Shown here piece by piece: positions 1 to 8,116 of a stretch of DNA of 52,315 nucleotides. The first letter of the stretch is position 1; each line of letters opens with the position of its first letter. The notes beneath the pieces were generated by a model. The model searched no databases and was not told the origin of the DNA. It saw nothing but the letters and a program-made list of their open reading frames with translations. The DNA is from JAGAJR01 sp048463395. GTDB lineage: Bacteria > Pseudomonadota > Alphaproteobacteria > RF32 > CAG-239. A program made the translations under genes and the position numbers. The stretch lies in assembly GCA_048463395.1 (NCBI GenBank), contig DBFWPL010000016.1, positions 1 through 52,315 of the forward strand, read 5' to 3'.

Positions 1-656
1 CCATTGCCATCATGGTCAAAATGTGTTCCTTCTTCCGTAGTTGTTGTTTCCACTCCATCACCATCTAAATCAATAATCAATGGAGAGCGGGTTGTTGTGG
101 CTGTAGACATGTAATCTCGCATACCTCCCCTAAGGGTAGCTTCTTCTCTTCTTATTGTTTCTTCCATAATGTCATAATACTCATTCTGTTTATCATGTGT
201 CCATTTGGCCATATCCCACCATCCAACGACATCTTGATATAAGAAGAAAAGTTTACTTGCTGCTGAATTTGCTATGGCGGTCAATCCAGCACCAGCAACG
301 GCGGCAACTCGCTGTAACCCTGCAGCAATACTTCTCGTCATAACTTCATCGGGAAATGTTATGTTTGCCCAAGAATCTCTTATATATGTTAGTACATCTC
401 TGACATACTCATCCTTAGCTAACTCATCTCTCAGTAAGCTATCAAATTGCCTGATACTATTCAGATTCTGTTGTTCAGAGAAATTTTCTATAAAATTGAT
501 AAATTCATTATTTTCTGGTTGAAATTGTCTTAATTCTAATAATCCATTTATAAAATCATCCGTTAACAAGCTATTTATTAGCTCTTGGCTGAATTCAAAA
601 TCTAGCAAAGTTGTTGTTAAATTAGATTTCAGTGTATTAAAATTACTTGTAGTCAT
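1..656 (-). CDS. RTX-type large secreted protein, N-terminal part (runs off the left edge)
   Basis: An open frame of 218 complete codons runs leftward from an ATG at 654-656 with no stop before the window ends, so the gene continues outside. AAGGAGAA at about 661-668 is a good ribosome binding site. The protein starts MTTSNFNTLK with no signal peptide, as expected for a type I secretion substrate. A helical part follows with an Ala/Gly-rich stretch near residues 120-140. Residues about 193-217 read SPLIIDLDGDGVETT and then HFDHDGNG, the calcium-binding-like block (DLDGDGVETT, FDHDGDG) that precedes the body of many large RTX or hemolysin-type proteins in alphaproteobacteria. The exporter and adaptor genes for such a protein lie nearby at 2123-5691. 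The glycine-rich repeats and C-terminal secretion signal would be off the window, so toxin, adhesin and enzyme remain equally possible. Confidence 0.75.
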   Translation of the reverse strand, partial: MTTSNFNTLKSNLTTTLLDFEFSQELINSLLTDDFINGLLELRQFQPENNEFINFIENFSEQQNLNSIRQFDSLLRDELAKDEYVRDVLTYIRDSWANITFPDEVMTRSIAAGLQRVAAVAGAGLTAIANSAASKLFFLYQDVVGWWDMAKWTHDKQNEYYDIMEETIRREEATLRGGMRDYMSTATTTRSPLIIDLDGDGVETTTTEEGTHFDHDGN

Positions 657-717
657 GGTATTCTCCTTATTTTACTAAACGGATTAACAAAATCATTTTC
701 ACCTTTGGGAGTATAAG

Positions 718-1665
718 TTAATAACTATAGTTGTATAATTCTCCGGTTTTAAAATTTTTGTATAAAATTCCCTTATCATTACGGATGGTTACATCAGCCC
801 CAGATTTTATCAACAAATCTATTACTTCTTTATTATCTGCAAAATTAGCAACAAATAAGGGGGTACTTCCTTGAAAATCACGGATATTGACATCAGCTCC
901 TTTTTCCAAAAGATATTTTAATAAAATAGGTTTTTCATTGTTAGGAACATCTGCGGCAAAGTGTAGCGGTGCAATCCCATTAGACTTTTTATTAATATCA
1001 GCTCCGTGTTGCACCAATATCTCGGCAATTTTTGTATAATAAGGCTCAATTTTCCTTGTTTCTTCCTGAAAAATTTTGTGAACTTCTGCCTTCATTTGTT
1101 CTCTTTCAGAAGGCGTTGTATCTTTACATATTTTGGGTACTCCGTTCACATGACACATATCTGAAGAGTAATCTATATTTGACATTATTGTTTCTATGTA
1201 TGTTTTTTCCATTTTTCTTGCGAAGTCAGGAATACCTGTTAATGTCGCCAACGGCGTTAAGCCGCAGGTTGCCAAATTTACATCAGCACCGGCATCAATA
1301 AGCATCTTCACTTTTTCTAATGTATCTTCAGGAGTGGCTGCCGGATTTTGGTTGGCTATAAGGCTGCGTATTGCCATATTAAGAAGTGTTGAACAATTAT
1401 AATCAATATTTGGATTGATGTTTTTATTCAGAAGTTCCTTTAATTGTTTAGGGGTGCCATTTAACAAAATATTTTTAATTTCGTTATCACTTATAGAATT
1501 ATAAATATTTTGTTTCTGAACAGAAACCTCATTTTGAGCATAAACAGGTGTAGAATCCAATGCCTGTTTATCGGATATTTGCGATTCTTGAGCTTTTACA
1601 ATGATAATATTGTAAAACATTATCAGATTCCAAATTGAAAATATAATTAGTTTAAAAATATTCAT
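718..1665 (-). CDS. Secreted ankyrin-repeat protein
   Basis: The protein has 315 residues from the ATG at 1663-1665, chosen because AAGGA lies seven bases upstream; a TTG six bases earlier is a less likely start. The N-terminus MNIFKLIIFSIWN followed by a hydrophobic run to IIIVKAQES looks like a signal peptide with cleavage after about residue 24. Several ankyrin repeats follow: LLNMAIRSL..., KMLIDAGADVNLATCGLTPLA, ILVQHGADINKKSNGIAPLHFAA, LLEKGADVNIRDFQGSTPLFVA and LLIKSGADVTIRND. Ankyrin repeats bind other proteins; the partner here is unknown. The gene lies between the RTX gene and the divergent type I exporter, so a role with the secreted protein (for example binding or immunity) is possible but only inferred. 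A 67-codon ORF ends at this start codon (ATGA overlap), and a leader with a terminator hairpin lies upstream. Confidence 0.8.
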   Translation of the reverse strand: MNIFKLIIFSIWNLIMFYNIIIVKAQESQISDKQALDSTPVYAQNEVSVQKQNIYNSISDNEIKNILLNGTPKQLKELLNKNINPNIDYNCSTLLNMAIRSLIANQNPAATPEDTLEKVKMLIDAGADVNLATCGLTPLATLTGIPDFARKMEKTYIETIMSNIDYSSDMCHVNGVPKICKDTTPSEREQMKAEVHKIFQEETRKIEPYYTKIAEILVQHGADINKKSNGIAPLHFAADVPNNEKPILLKYLLEKGADVNIRDFQGSTPLFVANFADNKEVIDLLIKSGADVTIRNDKGILYKNFKTGELYNYSY

Positions 1666-1865
1666 AAGCAAATCCTTTCTGGGCTATAATAAAAAAACTT
1701 CCCACAGCAAAAAGAGGGGAAGTTTTGTAAAAATTGGGAATTTATATTCAGGGAATCGAGTGAGCGATAAGATAAACCTATATTCGAATCTATTCCAATT
1801 TTTTCCCACAGCAATTGTTTCAGGCTAAAAGCCTTGACAAAGACAGTACGGGGATTATACTTCAT
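1662..1865 (-). CDS. Possible 67-residue leader ORF ahead of the ankyrin gene
   Basis: An ATG at 1863-1865 has a strong ribosome binding site (AGGAG, seven bases upstream). The frame stays open for 67 codons, and its TGA overlaps the ankyrin start codon as ATGA. The peptide starts MKYNPRTVFVKAF, has no recognisable domain and ends PERICL. Its coding sequence runs straight through the terminator-like hairpin at 1691-1724, which is unusual for an ordinary gene. It may be a leader peptide whose translation controls read-through into the ankyrin gene, or a chance frame inside a structured RNA. I do not recognise it as a known family. Confidence 0.35.
   Translation of the reverse strand: MKYNPRTVFVKAFSLKQLLWEKIGIDSNIGLSYRSLDSLNINSQFLQNFPSFCCGKFFYYSPERICL
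1691..1814 (-). promoter_or_regulatory. Attenuator-like leader with competing hairpins
   Basis: On the minus strand the RNA can form a terminator hairpin: arms at 1717-1724 and 1696-1703 (AACTTCCC with GGGAAGTT), followed by a run of seven U (1691-1697). An alternative long stem joins 1792-1803 (ATTCCAATTTTT on the plus strand) to 1729-1741 (AAAAATTGGGAAT), with one bulge. It can extend to use the GGGA at 1717-1720, which belongs to the terminator arm, so the two folds compete. A 12-base direct repeat, TTCCCACAGCAA, sits at 1699-1710 and 1803-1814. This layout (an ORF with a good RBS, an alternative stem, then a terminator just before a gene) is typical of attenuation, but I recognise no known riboswitch class. 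Confidence 0.45.
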
Positions 1866-2057
1866 ATCAGTTCTCCTGAATATTAGAACTTTGTTGTTGC
1901 TAGTCTTGCAGATTGAAATTTAAATTGCAACAAGAATCAGCAATTATCAAAATATATTTTTAAACAAAATCTATCCAAAATTGCAAAGGCTCTCCGGTTT
2001 CTGCCACATACAGAGAAGTTGATAATTTTTAAAATTTTAACTTTTTGTAAATAATCT

Positions 2058-2086
2058 TTGACATTTGATAAAAACATCCATAAGCT
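2058..2086 (+). promoter_or_regulatory. Likely sigma-70 promoter of the type I secretion operon
   Basis: TTGACA at 2058-2063 is followed after 17 bases by TAAGCT at 2081-2086. The ATG of the exporter gene lies 37 bases downstream, with AAAAGGA in between. The -35 is perfect and the -10 is weak. The 257 bases between the divergent ORFs (1866-2122) are otherwise AT-rich and show no gene. Confidence 0.45.
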
Positions 2087-2122
2087 GATTTGCATATTCC
2101 TCCTTTAGAAAAGGACTGACTT

Positions 2123-4294
2123 ATGGAAAATAAAACCTCCGAAACCCCAAGCATTGACACAGGCTTGGCCTGTTTTGCAATTATGGCAAACTATTTTGAA
2201 AAGCCGATTTCTTTAGACCAAATAAAGCATAAATATGACCGGCAGAATTCACATTTTGAGGAATATGAGCTTTTGCAGCTGGCAAAAGAGTTTTCGTTCA
2301 AAGCCAAGTTTGTGGAAAGCAAATGGGAACGTTTAGATAAGGTCAATCTGCCGGCTATCGCCCAAACCAAAGACGGCACTTATTTTATTCTCGGCAAATG
2401 CGACGGTGAAAAGGTTTTGATTCAAAATCCGGCAAAAGGTAACCACCCAGAGGTTTTGAACAAAGAAGAATTTATGGAAAGATGGAACGGCAGGCTCTTG
2501 ATGATGACCTGCCGCGAGTTTATCAACGGCAAAAACCGCAAGTTTGACATCTCGTGGTTTATTCCGGCGGTGGTTAAATATCGCAAATTATTCGGCGAAG
2601 TTATTCTGGCGTCATTTTTCTTACAGCTATTTGCACTGGTGTCGCCGCTGTTGTTTCAGGTAGTGATCGACAAGGTGCTGGTCAACCGCGGGCTGTCGAG
2701 CCTTGATGTTTTGATGGTGGCGTTAATCTGTATCGGCATATTTGAAACCATGCTCGGGGCCTTGCGGACTTATACTTTCTCGCACACCACCACCCGCGTG
2801 GATGTGGAGCTTGGTGCAAGTTTGTTCAAACATCTTATCCGCCTGCCGCTGTCATATTTTGGTTGCCGGAGAGTTGGAGATACCGTAGCACGCGTGCATG
2901 AGCTGGAAAATATCCGCAATTTTCTGACAGGTTCTACTCTTACCCTGATTATCGATTTCTTCTTTACCATTATCTTTTTTACGGTGATGTTCTTTTATTC
3001 TAAGGTACTGACGCTGCTGGTTTTATGCTCCATTCCGTTTTATGTGGTACTTTCCTTATTTTTCACGCCGATTTTGCGGGCTCGGATTGATGAACGGTTT
3101 CGCCGCGGGGCAGAGAACCAATGCTTTTTGGTAGAAGCGGTTTCGGGCGTGGAAACGGTCAAATCTCTGGCGGTTGAGCCGCAAATGCAACGCCGTTGGG
3201 AGCAACAACTCGCTGCTTATGTCGGGTCATCTTTCAGAGCCTCACATATTAACAATATAGCCGGACAGTTGGTACAGCTGGTACAAAAAATCACTATGGC
3301 ACTGACTTTGTGGATTGGGGCAAGTTTGGTAATGAAAGGCGAACTTTCGGTCGGGCAGTTGATTGCCTTTAATATGCTGGCGGGACGCGTCACTCAGCCG
3401 ATTTTGCGTCTGGCGCAGTTGTGGCAGAATTTCCAACAGGCACGGATTTCTATGGACAAGCTCTCGGATATTCTGAATAATCCGCCGGAAAATACCTCAA
3501 CCCTGTCTAAAGGCTCGATGCCGGCGATCAAAGGGGATGTGGAATTTAAAGACATCACGTTCCGCTATATTCCGAACGGGCCGGAAATTATCAAAAAAAT
3601 GAGCTTTAAGGTCAAAGCCGGACAGAAAATCGGTTTTGTCGGACCGAGCGGCTCGGGTAAATCGACCGTCACCAAGCTGATCCAGCGGCTGTATATTCCG
3701 GAAAGCGGCAAGGTGCTGATTGACGGAATTGATATTTCCACCGTGGACACCGCTTGGCTCAGACGGCAAATCGGCGTCGTTCTGCAAGAGAATTACTTAT
3801 TTAATAAGTCTGTTCGGGAAAATATCGCACTGACCAATCCGGCGATTTCACTGGACAGGATTATCGCCGCCGCCAAACTGGCCGGGGCACATGATTTTAT
3901 TACCGAACTGCCGGACGGTTATGATACGATTATTGAGGAACGCGGCTCGTCCCTTTCCGGCGGTCAGCGACAGCGGATTGCCATTGCCCGGGCTTTGGTC
4001 AACAATCCGCGGATTTTGATTTTTGACGAAGCAACCTCGGCACTTGATTATGAGTCCGAGCGGATTATTCAGCAGAATATGGCCTCCATCTGCAAAGGGC
4101 GGACGGTATTTATGATTGCACACCGATTGTCGACCGTACGAGAGTGCGACCAGATTATCACTATCGAAAGAGGCGAGATTACCGAAACCGGACGCCATGA
4201 AGAATTGCTGAACCTCGGCGGTCGTTACGCTTATTTGTGGAACAGCCAGACTGCACCGATTGTTCCTTCTGATGATGAGAAGGATGCAGCATGA
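2123..4294 (+). CDS. Type I secretion ABC exporter, HlyB/RtxB type
   Basis: This 723-residue inner-membrane half-transporter would drive export of the RTX protein by ATP hydrolysis. Residues about 10-130 form a C39-peptidase-like domain. The usual catalytic DCG reads DTG (SIDTGLACF), so like HlyB it should be protease-dead and only dock the substrate. Residues about 150-430 form the six-helix ABC membrane domain. The nucleotide-binding domain has Walker A GPSGSGKST (507-515), signature LSGGQRQR from residue 611, Walker B ILIFDEATSALD with D635 and E636, and H-loop His667. The length fits the family (about 710-730). The adaptor gene overlaps by four bases (ATGA), so the two are translationally coupled. 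Base composition is more GC-rich than in the flanking genes, which suggests a different origin or stronger selection. Confidence 0.93.
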   Translation: MENKTSETPSIDTGLACFAIMANYFEKPISLDQIKHKYDRQNSHFEEYELLQLAKEFSFKAKFVESKWERLDKVNLPAIAQTKDGTYFILGKCDGEKVLIQNPAKGNHPEVLNKEEFMERWNGRLLMMTCREFINGKNRKFDISWFIPAVVKYRKLFGEVILASFFLQLFALVSPLLFQVVIDKVLVNRGLSSLDVLMVALICIGIFETMLGALRTYTFSHTTTRVDVELGASLFKHLIRLPLSYFGCRRVGDTVARVHELENIRNFLTGSTLTLIIDFFFTIIFFTVMFFYSKVLTLLVLCSIPFYVVLSLFFTPILRARIDERFRRGAENQCFLVEAVSGVETVKSLAVEPQMQRRWEQQLAAYVGSSFRASHINNIAGQLVQLVQKITMALTLWIGASLVMKGELSVGQLIAFNMLAGRVTQPILRLAQLWQNFQQARISMDKLSDILNNPPENTSTLSKGSMPAIKGDVEFKDITFRYIPNGPEIIKKMSFKVKAGQKIGFVGPSGSGKSTVTKLIQRLYIPESGKVLIDGIDISTVDTAWLRRQIGVVLQENYLFNKSVRENIALTNPAISLDRIIAAAKLAGAHDFITELPDGYDTIIEERGSSLSGGQRQRIAIARALVNNPRILIFDEATSALDYESERIIQQNMASICKGRTVFMIAHRLSTVRECDQIITIERGEITETGRHEELLNLGGRYAYLWNSQTAPIVPSDDEKDAA

Positions 4295-5691
4295 TGGAGC
4301 AGTTCAAAAGATATTGGGAAATCGCAAAGCTTGCACTTTTGCAAGAGAAAGCCGCCAAGGATAGCAAACTCAAAGGCATGAACGAGCATGAGAAAGAATT
4401 TCTGCCGGCGGTTCTGGAAGTGACCGAAATGCCTCCTTCACATGCCGCACGTCTGCTGACTTATGTGATTATGCTGATGTTTACGGTGCTGGTTTTATGG
4501 TCGGTTCTGGGCAAGATCGACATTATCGCCACGGCAACCGGAAAACTAATGCCGGCCTCCAACATTAAAACCATTCAAACCTTGGTCGACAGCGAGATTG
4601 AAGAAATCTACGTGCAAGAAGGGCAATATGTTAAAGAAGGTCAGGATCTGATTAAGTTTAACCAGACCGAGGTTCTGGCGAACATTAATCGGGTGGAAAA
4701 CGAGATGAAGGCCTTGGAAATTGCCGTTGCCCGCTTGCAAGCCTTACTGACCGACAATCCGGAAGATAATTTTACGTATGATGAAACAATCGACGAATAT
4801 CTGATTAAAATGCATACCGGTTTGCTGAAAAGCCAGGTGGCCGAGAAAGCCGCTAAGATTGAAGTGCTTAACGGGCAGATTACCAAAGCTGAGAAAGAAA
4901 AGGACACTATTCAGGCCGACCTGACCCGGATTGAGAAACTGCTGCCGAGCGTGCAGGAGCGGATTGAGAAAAAGAAAATCCTTGTAGCTAAGAAGCTTTT
5001 GGCACGGCTGACTTTTCTGGAGCAGGAAGAAGAACTGACCAATTTGCAGGAACAACGCAATGTGCAAGCCAAGAAAATGGCGGAAACGGAAGCGAATATT
5101 GAATCGCTCAAAAAAGAACAACGGCAATATCTGGCCGAGTTTGACAAGAATATTATGCAGGAGCTGACTGAAAGCCGCGAGAAGCTGGCCTCCTACCAGC
5201 AAGAGTTGATTAAATATGAAGAAGCCTTAAAACGCACGATTGTGAAAGCACCGCTTTCGGGCTATGTCCAGCAGCTGGTTTATCACACCAAAGGCGGTGT
5301 AGTGGAAACCGCTAAGCCGATTATGAATATCGTACCGGAAGATTATAAACTCGAGGCCGAGGTGATGATTTTGAACAAAGATATCGGTTTTGTGCGACCT
5401 GAACAAGATGTGGAAATCAAAATCGACAGCTTTCCGTTTACCAAATACGGTACGATTAAAGGCAAAGTCCGCAACATTTCCGGCGATGCGGTTCAGGATG
5501 AAAAACTCGGGCTGATTTTTCCTTCCCGCCTAACCTTGCTCGACAACAAGATTTTGGCAGACGGACAGATTGTGCAGCTCAAACCCGGTATGAGCGTAAC
5601 CGCCGAAATCAAAACCGGCAAACGCCGCGTGATTGAATATCTCCTCTCACCGGTGATGAAATACCTCAACGAAAGTATGCGTGAGAGGTAA
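4291..5691 (+). CDS. Type I secretion membrane fusion protein, HlyD family
   Basis: This 466-residue periplasmic adaptor should link the ABC exporter to an outer-membrane TolC-type channel. It has a cytoplasmic N-terminus, one transmembrane helix at about residues 50-72 (LTYVIMLMFTVLVLW), a first lipoyl half-motif (VDSEIEEIYVQEGQYVKEGQ) and a long coiled coil rich in E, K and Q (about 120-310). The second lipoyl half (TIVKAPLSGYVQQL) and a beta-barrel region with the typical C-terminal PGMSVTAEIKTGKRRVIEYLLSP follow. The start at 4291 overlaps the exporter stop; an adjacent ATG at 4294 is also possible. No TolC gene is present in the window, so the channel must be encoded elsewhere. Confidence 0.93.
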   Translation: MMEQFKRYWEIAKLALLQEKAAKDSKLKGMNEHEKEFLPAVLEVTEMPPSHAARLLTYVIMLMFTVLVLWSVLGKIDIIATATGKLMPASNIKTIQTLVDSEIEEIYVQEGQYVKEGQDLIKFNQTEVLANINRVENEMKALEIAVARLQALLTDNPEDNFTYDETIDEYLIKMHTGLLKSQVAEKAAKIEVLNGQITKAEKEKDTIQADLTRIEKLLPSVQERIEKKKILVAKKLLARLTFLEQEEELTNLQEQRNVQAKKMAETEANIESLKKEQRQYLAEFDKNIMQELTESREKLASYQQELIKYEEALKRTIVKAPLSGYVQQLVYHTKGGVVETAKPIMNIVPEDYKLEAEVMILNKDIGFVRPEQDVEIKIDSFPFTKYGTIKGKVRNISGDAVQDEKLGLIFPSRLTLLDNKILADGQIVQLKPGMSVTAEIKTGKRRVIEYLLSPVMKYLNESMRER

Positions 5692-5708
5692 TTGGAAGGA
5701 AAAGCTTA

Positions 5709-6265
5709 ATGGAGAATACAGAATATATTAAAATAACCGGAAAAAATGAATGTAATTGTGCAAATGATTGCTTAAAAAGAGCTAATCATATATTACCTTT
5801 GACAACTTTGCTTTCCAATATAAATGATGACAGTTTTGTAATGAGTGTTTCAGCCCCCTACGGTGGCGGCAAAACATTTTTCATTCAAATGTGGCAAGAC
5901 TATTTAAAAGAAAAAGGAGCTCATACTCTTTATTATAATGCATGGGAACATGATTTTTCATCTAATCCATTAGCCTCATTTGTTAGTCATTTTGATAAAA
6001 TGACTAACATTAAACCCAAAACTCAAGATAAGATTAAAGGGATTGCCAAAGCCGTACAAAATGTAACACTCACAAGATTACCAAGCATTCTTGTTAATTT
6101 GCTTGGTAAAATTTGTGAAAGTAAATTGGGTATTCACAAGATTTCTATCTTCCTTCTACAAGTACTTTATGTGACATTACATATCATACTACCAAGGATA
6201 TTCTGATTGATAATAGTTACCATTTTGATATAGATTTGCAAAAAACATATCCCATTGAGGCATAA
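5709..6265 (+). pseudogene. Truncated KAP-family P-loop NTPase
   Basis: The gene starts 17 bases after the adaptor stop with a good RBS (GGAAGGAAAA), so it was probably the last gene of the secretion operon. The 165-residue frame shows a KAP-type start: Walker A region APYGGGKTFF at about residues 50-60, then YYNAWEHDFSSNPLASF. KAP NTPases are normally 400-700 residues with membrane helices and later motifs, which are absent. A second frame, without its own ATG, continues from about 6165 to a stop at 6263-6265 and reads like a real C-terminus (KDILIDNSYHF... KTYPIEA). An internal deletion plus a frameshift is therefore likely. Some KAP proteins act in phage exclusion. Any activity of this remnant is doubtful. 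Confidence 0.6.
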
Positions 6266-6302
6266 ACAGCCCAGAAATAAGCAGATGTGTAAAAAAGTAA
6301 TC

Positions 6303-7346
6303 TTAAAAATATTTATTAACGGCTTGTCTAAACTGCTCTAAAAACAGTTTTTTAAAATAGGTTGCGTTATTTTGTTCATAAAACAGGATAACGGCTTTTT
6401 TATATTCAACCTCATCAACGCTTCTATAAGAAAGCGGACAATAATTATTTGCCAGCAAAATCACATTACTCAAAATTCTGGAAGTACGTTTGTTCCCGTC
6501 TTCAAAAGGCTGAATATAGGCAATCATTAAAACCGCAATCAAGGCCTTTTCTATCGGATTATCTGTTTTATTGATAATCTCAATTAAATTTTTTAGAGCT
6601 TCTTTTATCTGATATGAATTATCCAAAGGTTTGTAGTTTGTACCGACAATACCAACCATACCATTACGAATTCCAGTTGTGACACCCAATTCATCAACAA
6701 GCAATTTGTGTAGTTCTTCTATTTTTGCAATTGTTATATTTTTATAATATTCCGGTGCTTTTAATATATAATCCAAAGCTTTTTTATGGTTTAACACCAT
6801 ATTGGTTTCTTCTTTAGTTTTACCTTGGGCTGAAATATTTTCATTCAACAGGCGTTCCGTATCTAAAAGCGTATAGGTGTTACCTTCTATTTTTGAAGAT
6901 TTCCAAGCCAGTTCAACGGTTAATCGCTCAAATTCTTTTTGTAAAAGGAGAGGAGATAATTTGTTTTTCTTGACGATATAATCATTATTTAATTCTTCAA
7001 ACTCTGTTTTTTCTCTTAAAGTTAATAAATCTTGCAAAGCTGAAAAAACATCGAAATTAAAACCTATTGTTTGCGATAGTCTTTCATCTTGTTCTTTGGA
7101 AAAATAGGCTTCAATATCTATATCGTTTAATAAATGTGCTTTAACCGATGGCCGATAAACGGTTGCTTTAGCTTGACCTGATTTTTCAATATCTCCGTTA
7201 TCTAAAAGCAACTTCAGATCTCTGGTAATCGTCATTTTAGTAGCAGCATATCCCATCTTTGCAAGGAAAATATCAATATCCTCACGCTTTGCCATGGGAT
7301 TGTCTTTAATAAAATCCAGTATTAGTTCCTGACGCTTATTGTACAT
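6303..7346 (-). CDS. Fic-domain protein with N-terminal winged helix and altered Fic motif
   Basis: The protein has 347 residues from the ATG at 7344-7346, chosen because GGAGG lies five bases upstream; an in-frame start 20 codons earlier falls in the promoter. Residues 1-65 look like a winged helix-turn-helix (AKREDIDIFLAKMGY... MTITRDLKLLL). The motif SSKIEGN with Glu154 matches the class II inhibitory helix ([ST]xxxE[GN]) that blocks ATP. The Fic core reads QPFEDGNKRTSR: the usual catalytic His (HPFxxGNGR) is Gln279, while Phe, Asp, Gly-Asn and both Arg are kept. Canonical AMP transfer needs the His, so the protein may lack it, use another activity, or act mainly as a DNA-binding regulator. 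A three-copy repeat overlaps its own promoter. Confidence 0.85.
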   Translation of the reverse strand: MYNKRQELILDFIKDNPMAKREDIDIFLAKMGYAATKMTITRDLKLLLDNGDIEKSGQAKATVYRPSVKAHLLNDIDIEAYFSKEQDERLSQTIGFNFDVFSALQDLLTLREKTEFEELNNDYIVKKNKLSPLLLQKEFERLTVELAWKSSKIEGNTYTLLDTERLLNENISAQGKTKEETNMVLNHKKALDYILKAPEYYKNITIAKIEELHKLLVDELGVTTGIRNGMVGIVGTNYKPLDNSYQIKEALKNLIEIINKTDNPIEKALIAVLMIAYIQPFEDGNKRTSRILSNVILLANNYCPLSYRSVDEVEYKKAVILFYEQNNATYFKKLFLEQFRQAVNKYF

Positions 7347-7355
7347 TCCGCCTCC

Positions 7356-7406
7356 AATCGTAACATTTGTTTGAGCAAATCGTAACATTATTGTTACGAT
7401 TGTCAA
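7356..7406 (-). promoter_or_regulatory. Promoter and triple operator of the Fic gene
   Basis: On the minus strand a perfect -35 TTGACA (7401-7406) and a -10 TACGAT (7379-7384) are 16 bases apart. The 10-mer AATCGTAACA occurs on the plus strand at 7356-7365 and 7378-7387 and inverted at 7392-7401. The last two form an inverted repeat covering the spacer and -10, and the first lies just upstream of the RBS. This arrangement would let the winged-helix Fic protein repress itself. Confidence 0.6.
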
Positions 7407-7603
7407 TGTTTTTTTCTAAATTCATATTTCATAATTTAGATATTTTAAAACCATCCCCCCAAAAAAATCACATTTTTCAAGGGAAATTTGCAAAATCAGC
7501 AAATAATTCGTGTTCCACTAAAATTGAAGCACAACAATGCATCCTATAGATATATTTATTATGAAAAATGGTCGCGGAGGGAAACTTTAAAATTTGATTT
7601 TAG

Positions 7604-7982
7604 CTAGGACCTCATCGCTATCATATTCTTTTTTTCAAGTTTAGGCCATGTATCCAGTCCATCATTATCGAAACGGGGAAAAATGTGAATATGAAAATGG
7701 GATACTGACTGTTGTGCTGATTTACCACTGGCGTGTAAAATATTGATACCTGTGGTACCTAACCGTTCTTTTAAATGCAAGCTGATTTTTTGGGCAAACT
7801 TGATAATATGAGTGAGTTCTTCTTCTGGAATATCAAAAATATTTTCATAATGCTTATTAGGAACGATAAGCGAATGACCATAGACCTCCATTTTCTGGGT
7901 AAAAAACAAGACAAGATCGTATCTTGATAAATAATTTTCCCGGAAGTTCTTTGGCACAAATCTTACAAAACACACAATCCAT
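7604..7982 (-). pseudogene. HIT-family nucleotide hydrolase or transferase, broken by two frameshifts
   Basis: Three frames must be joined to recover a normal HIT protein. The first starts at the ATG 7980-7982 (AGGAA upstream) and reads MDCVFCKICAKELPG, the family's usual zinc-binding CxFC start. The second gives GKIIYQD. The third gives DLVLFFTQKMEVYGHSLIVP and continues to the histidine triad HFHIHIFPR near the C-terminus (end at 7604). The shifts are each compatible with one missing base, near 7943 and near 7923. The rest looks intact, so the damage is recent or a sequencing artefact at short homopolymers. HIT proteins hydrolyse nucleoside phosphoramidates or dinucleotides. Confidence 0.75.
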
Positions 7983-8116
7983 GAGCAATTCCTTTATTGG
8001 AAAATTAAATTATTTATAGCTTAATATAATAAAAAATATATGTCAAACAGGTGTTTAATGAGTGAACAATATAAAAAATATCAAGACCAGTTATACTAGA
8101 TGGGAGATACAGGATT

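Noticed and set aside
274..522. Plus-strand 82-codon frame
   Set aside because: It is the reverse strand of the RTX-type gene, has no RBS and reads like low-quality protein.
1691..1865. Leader region as 6S RNA or a known riboswitch
   Set aside because: Size is suitable, but I cannot find the conserved bubble or any known ligand-binding core.
7347..7406. Longer start for the Fic protein
   Set aside because: The added 20 codons fall in the promoter and repeats, while the ATG at 7346 has GGAGG at the right distance.
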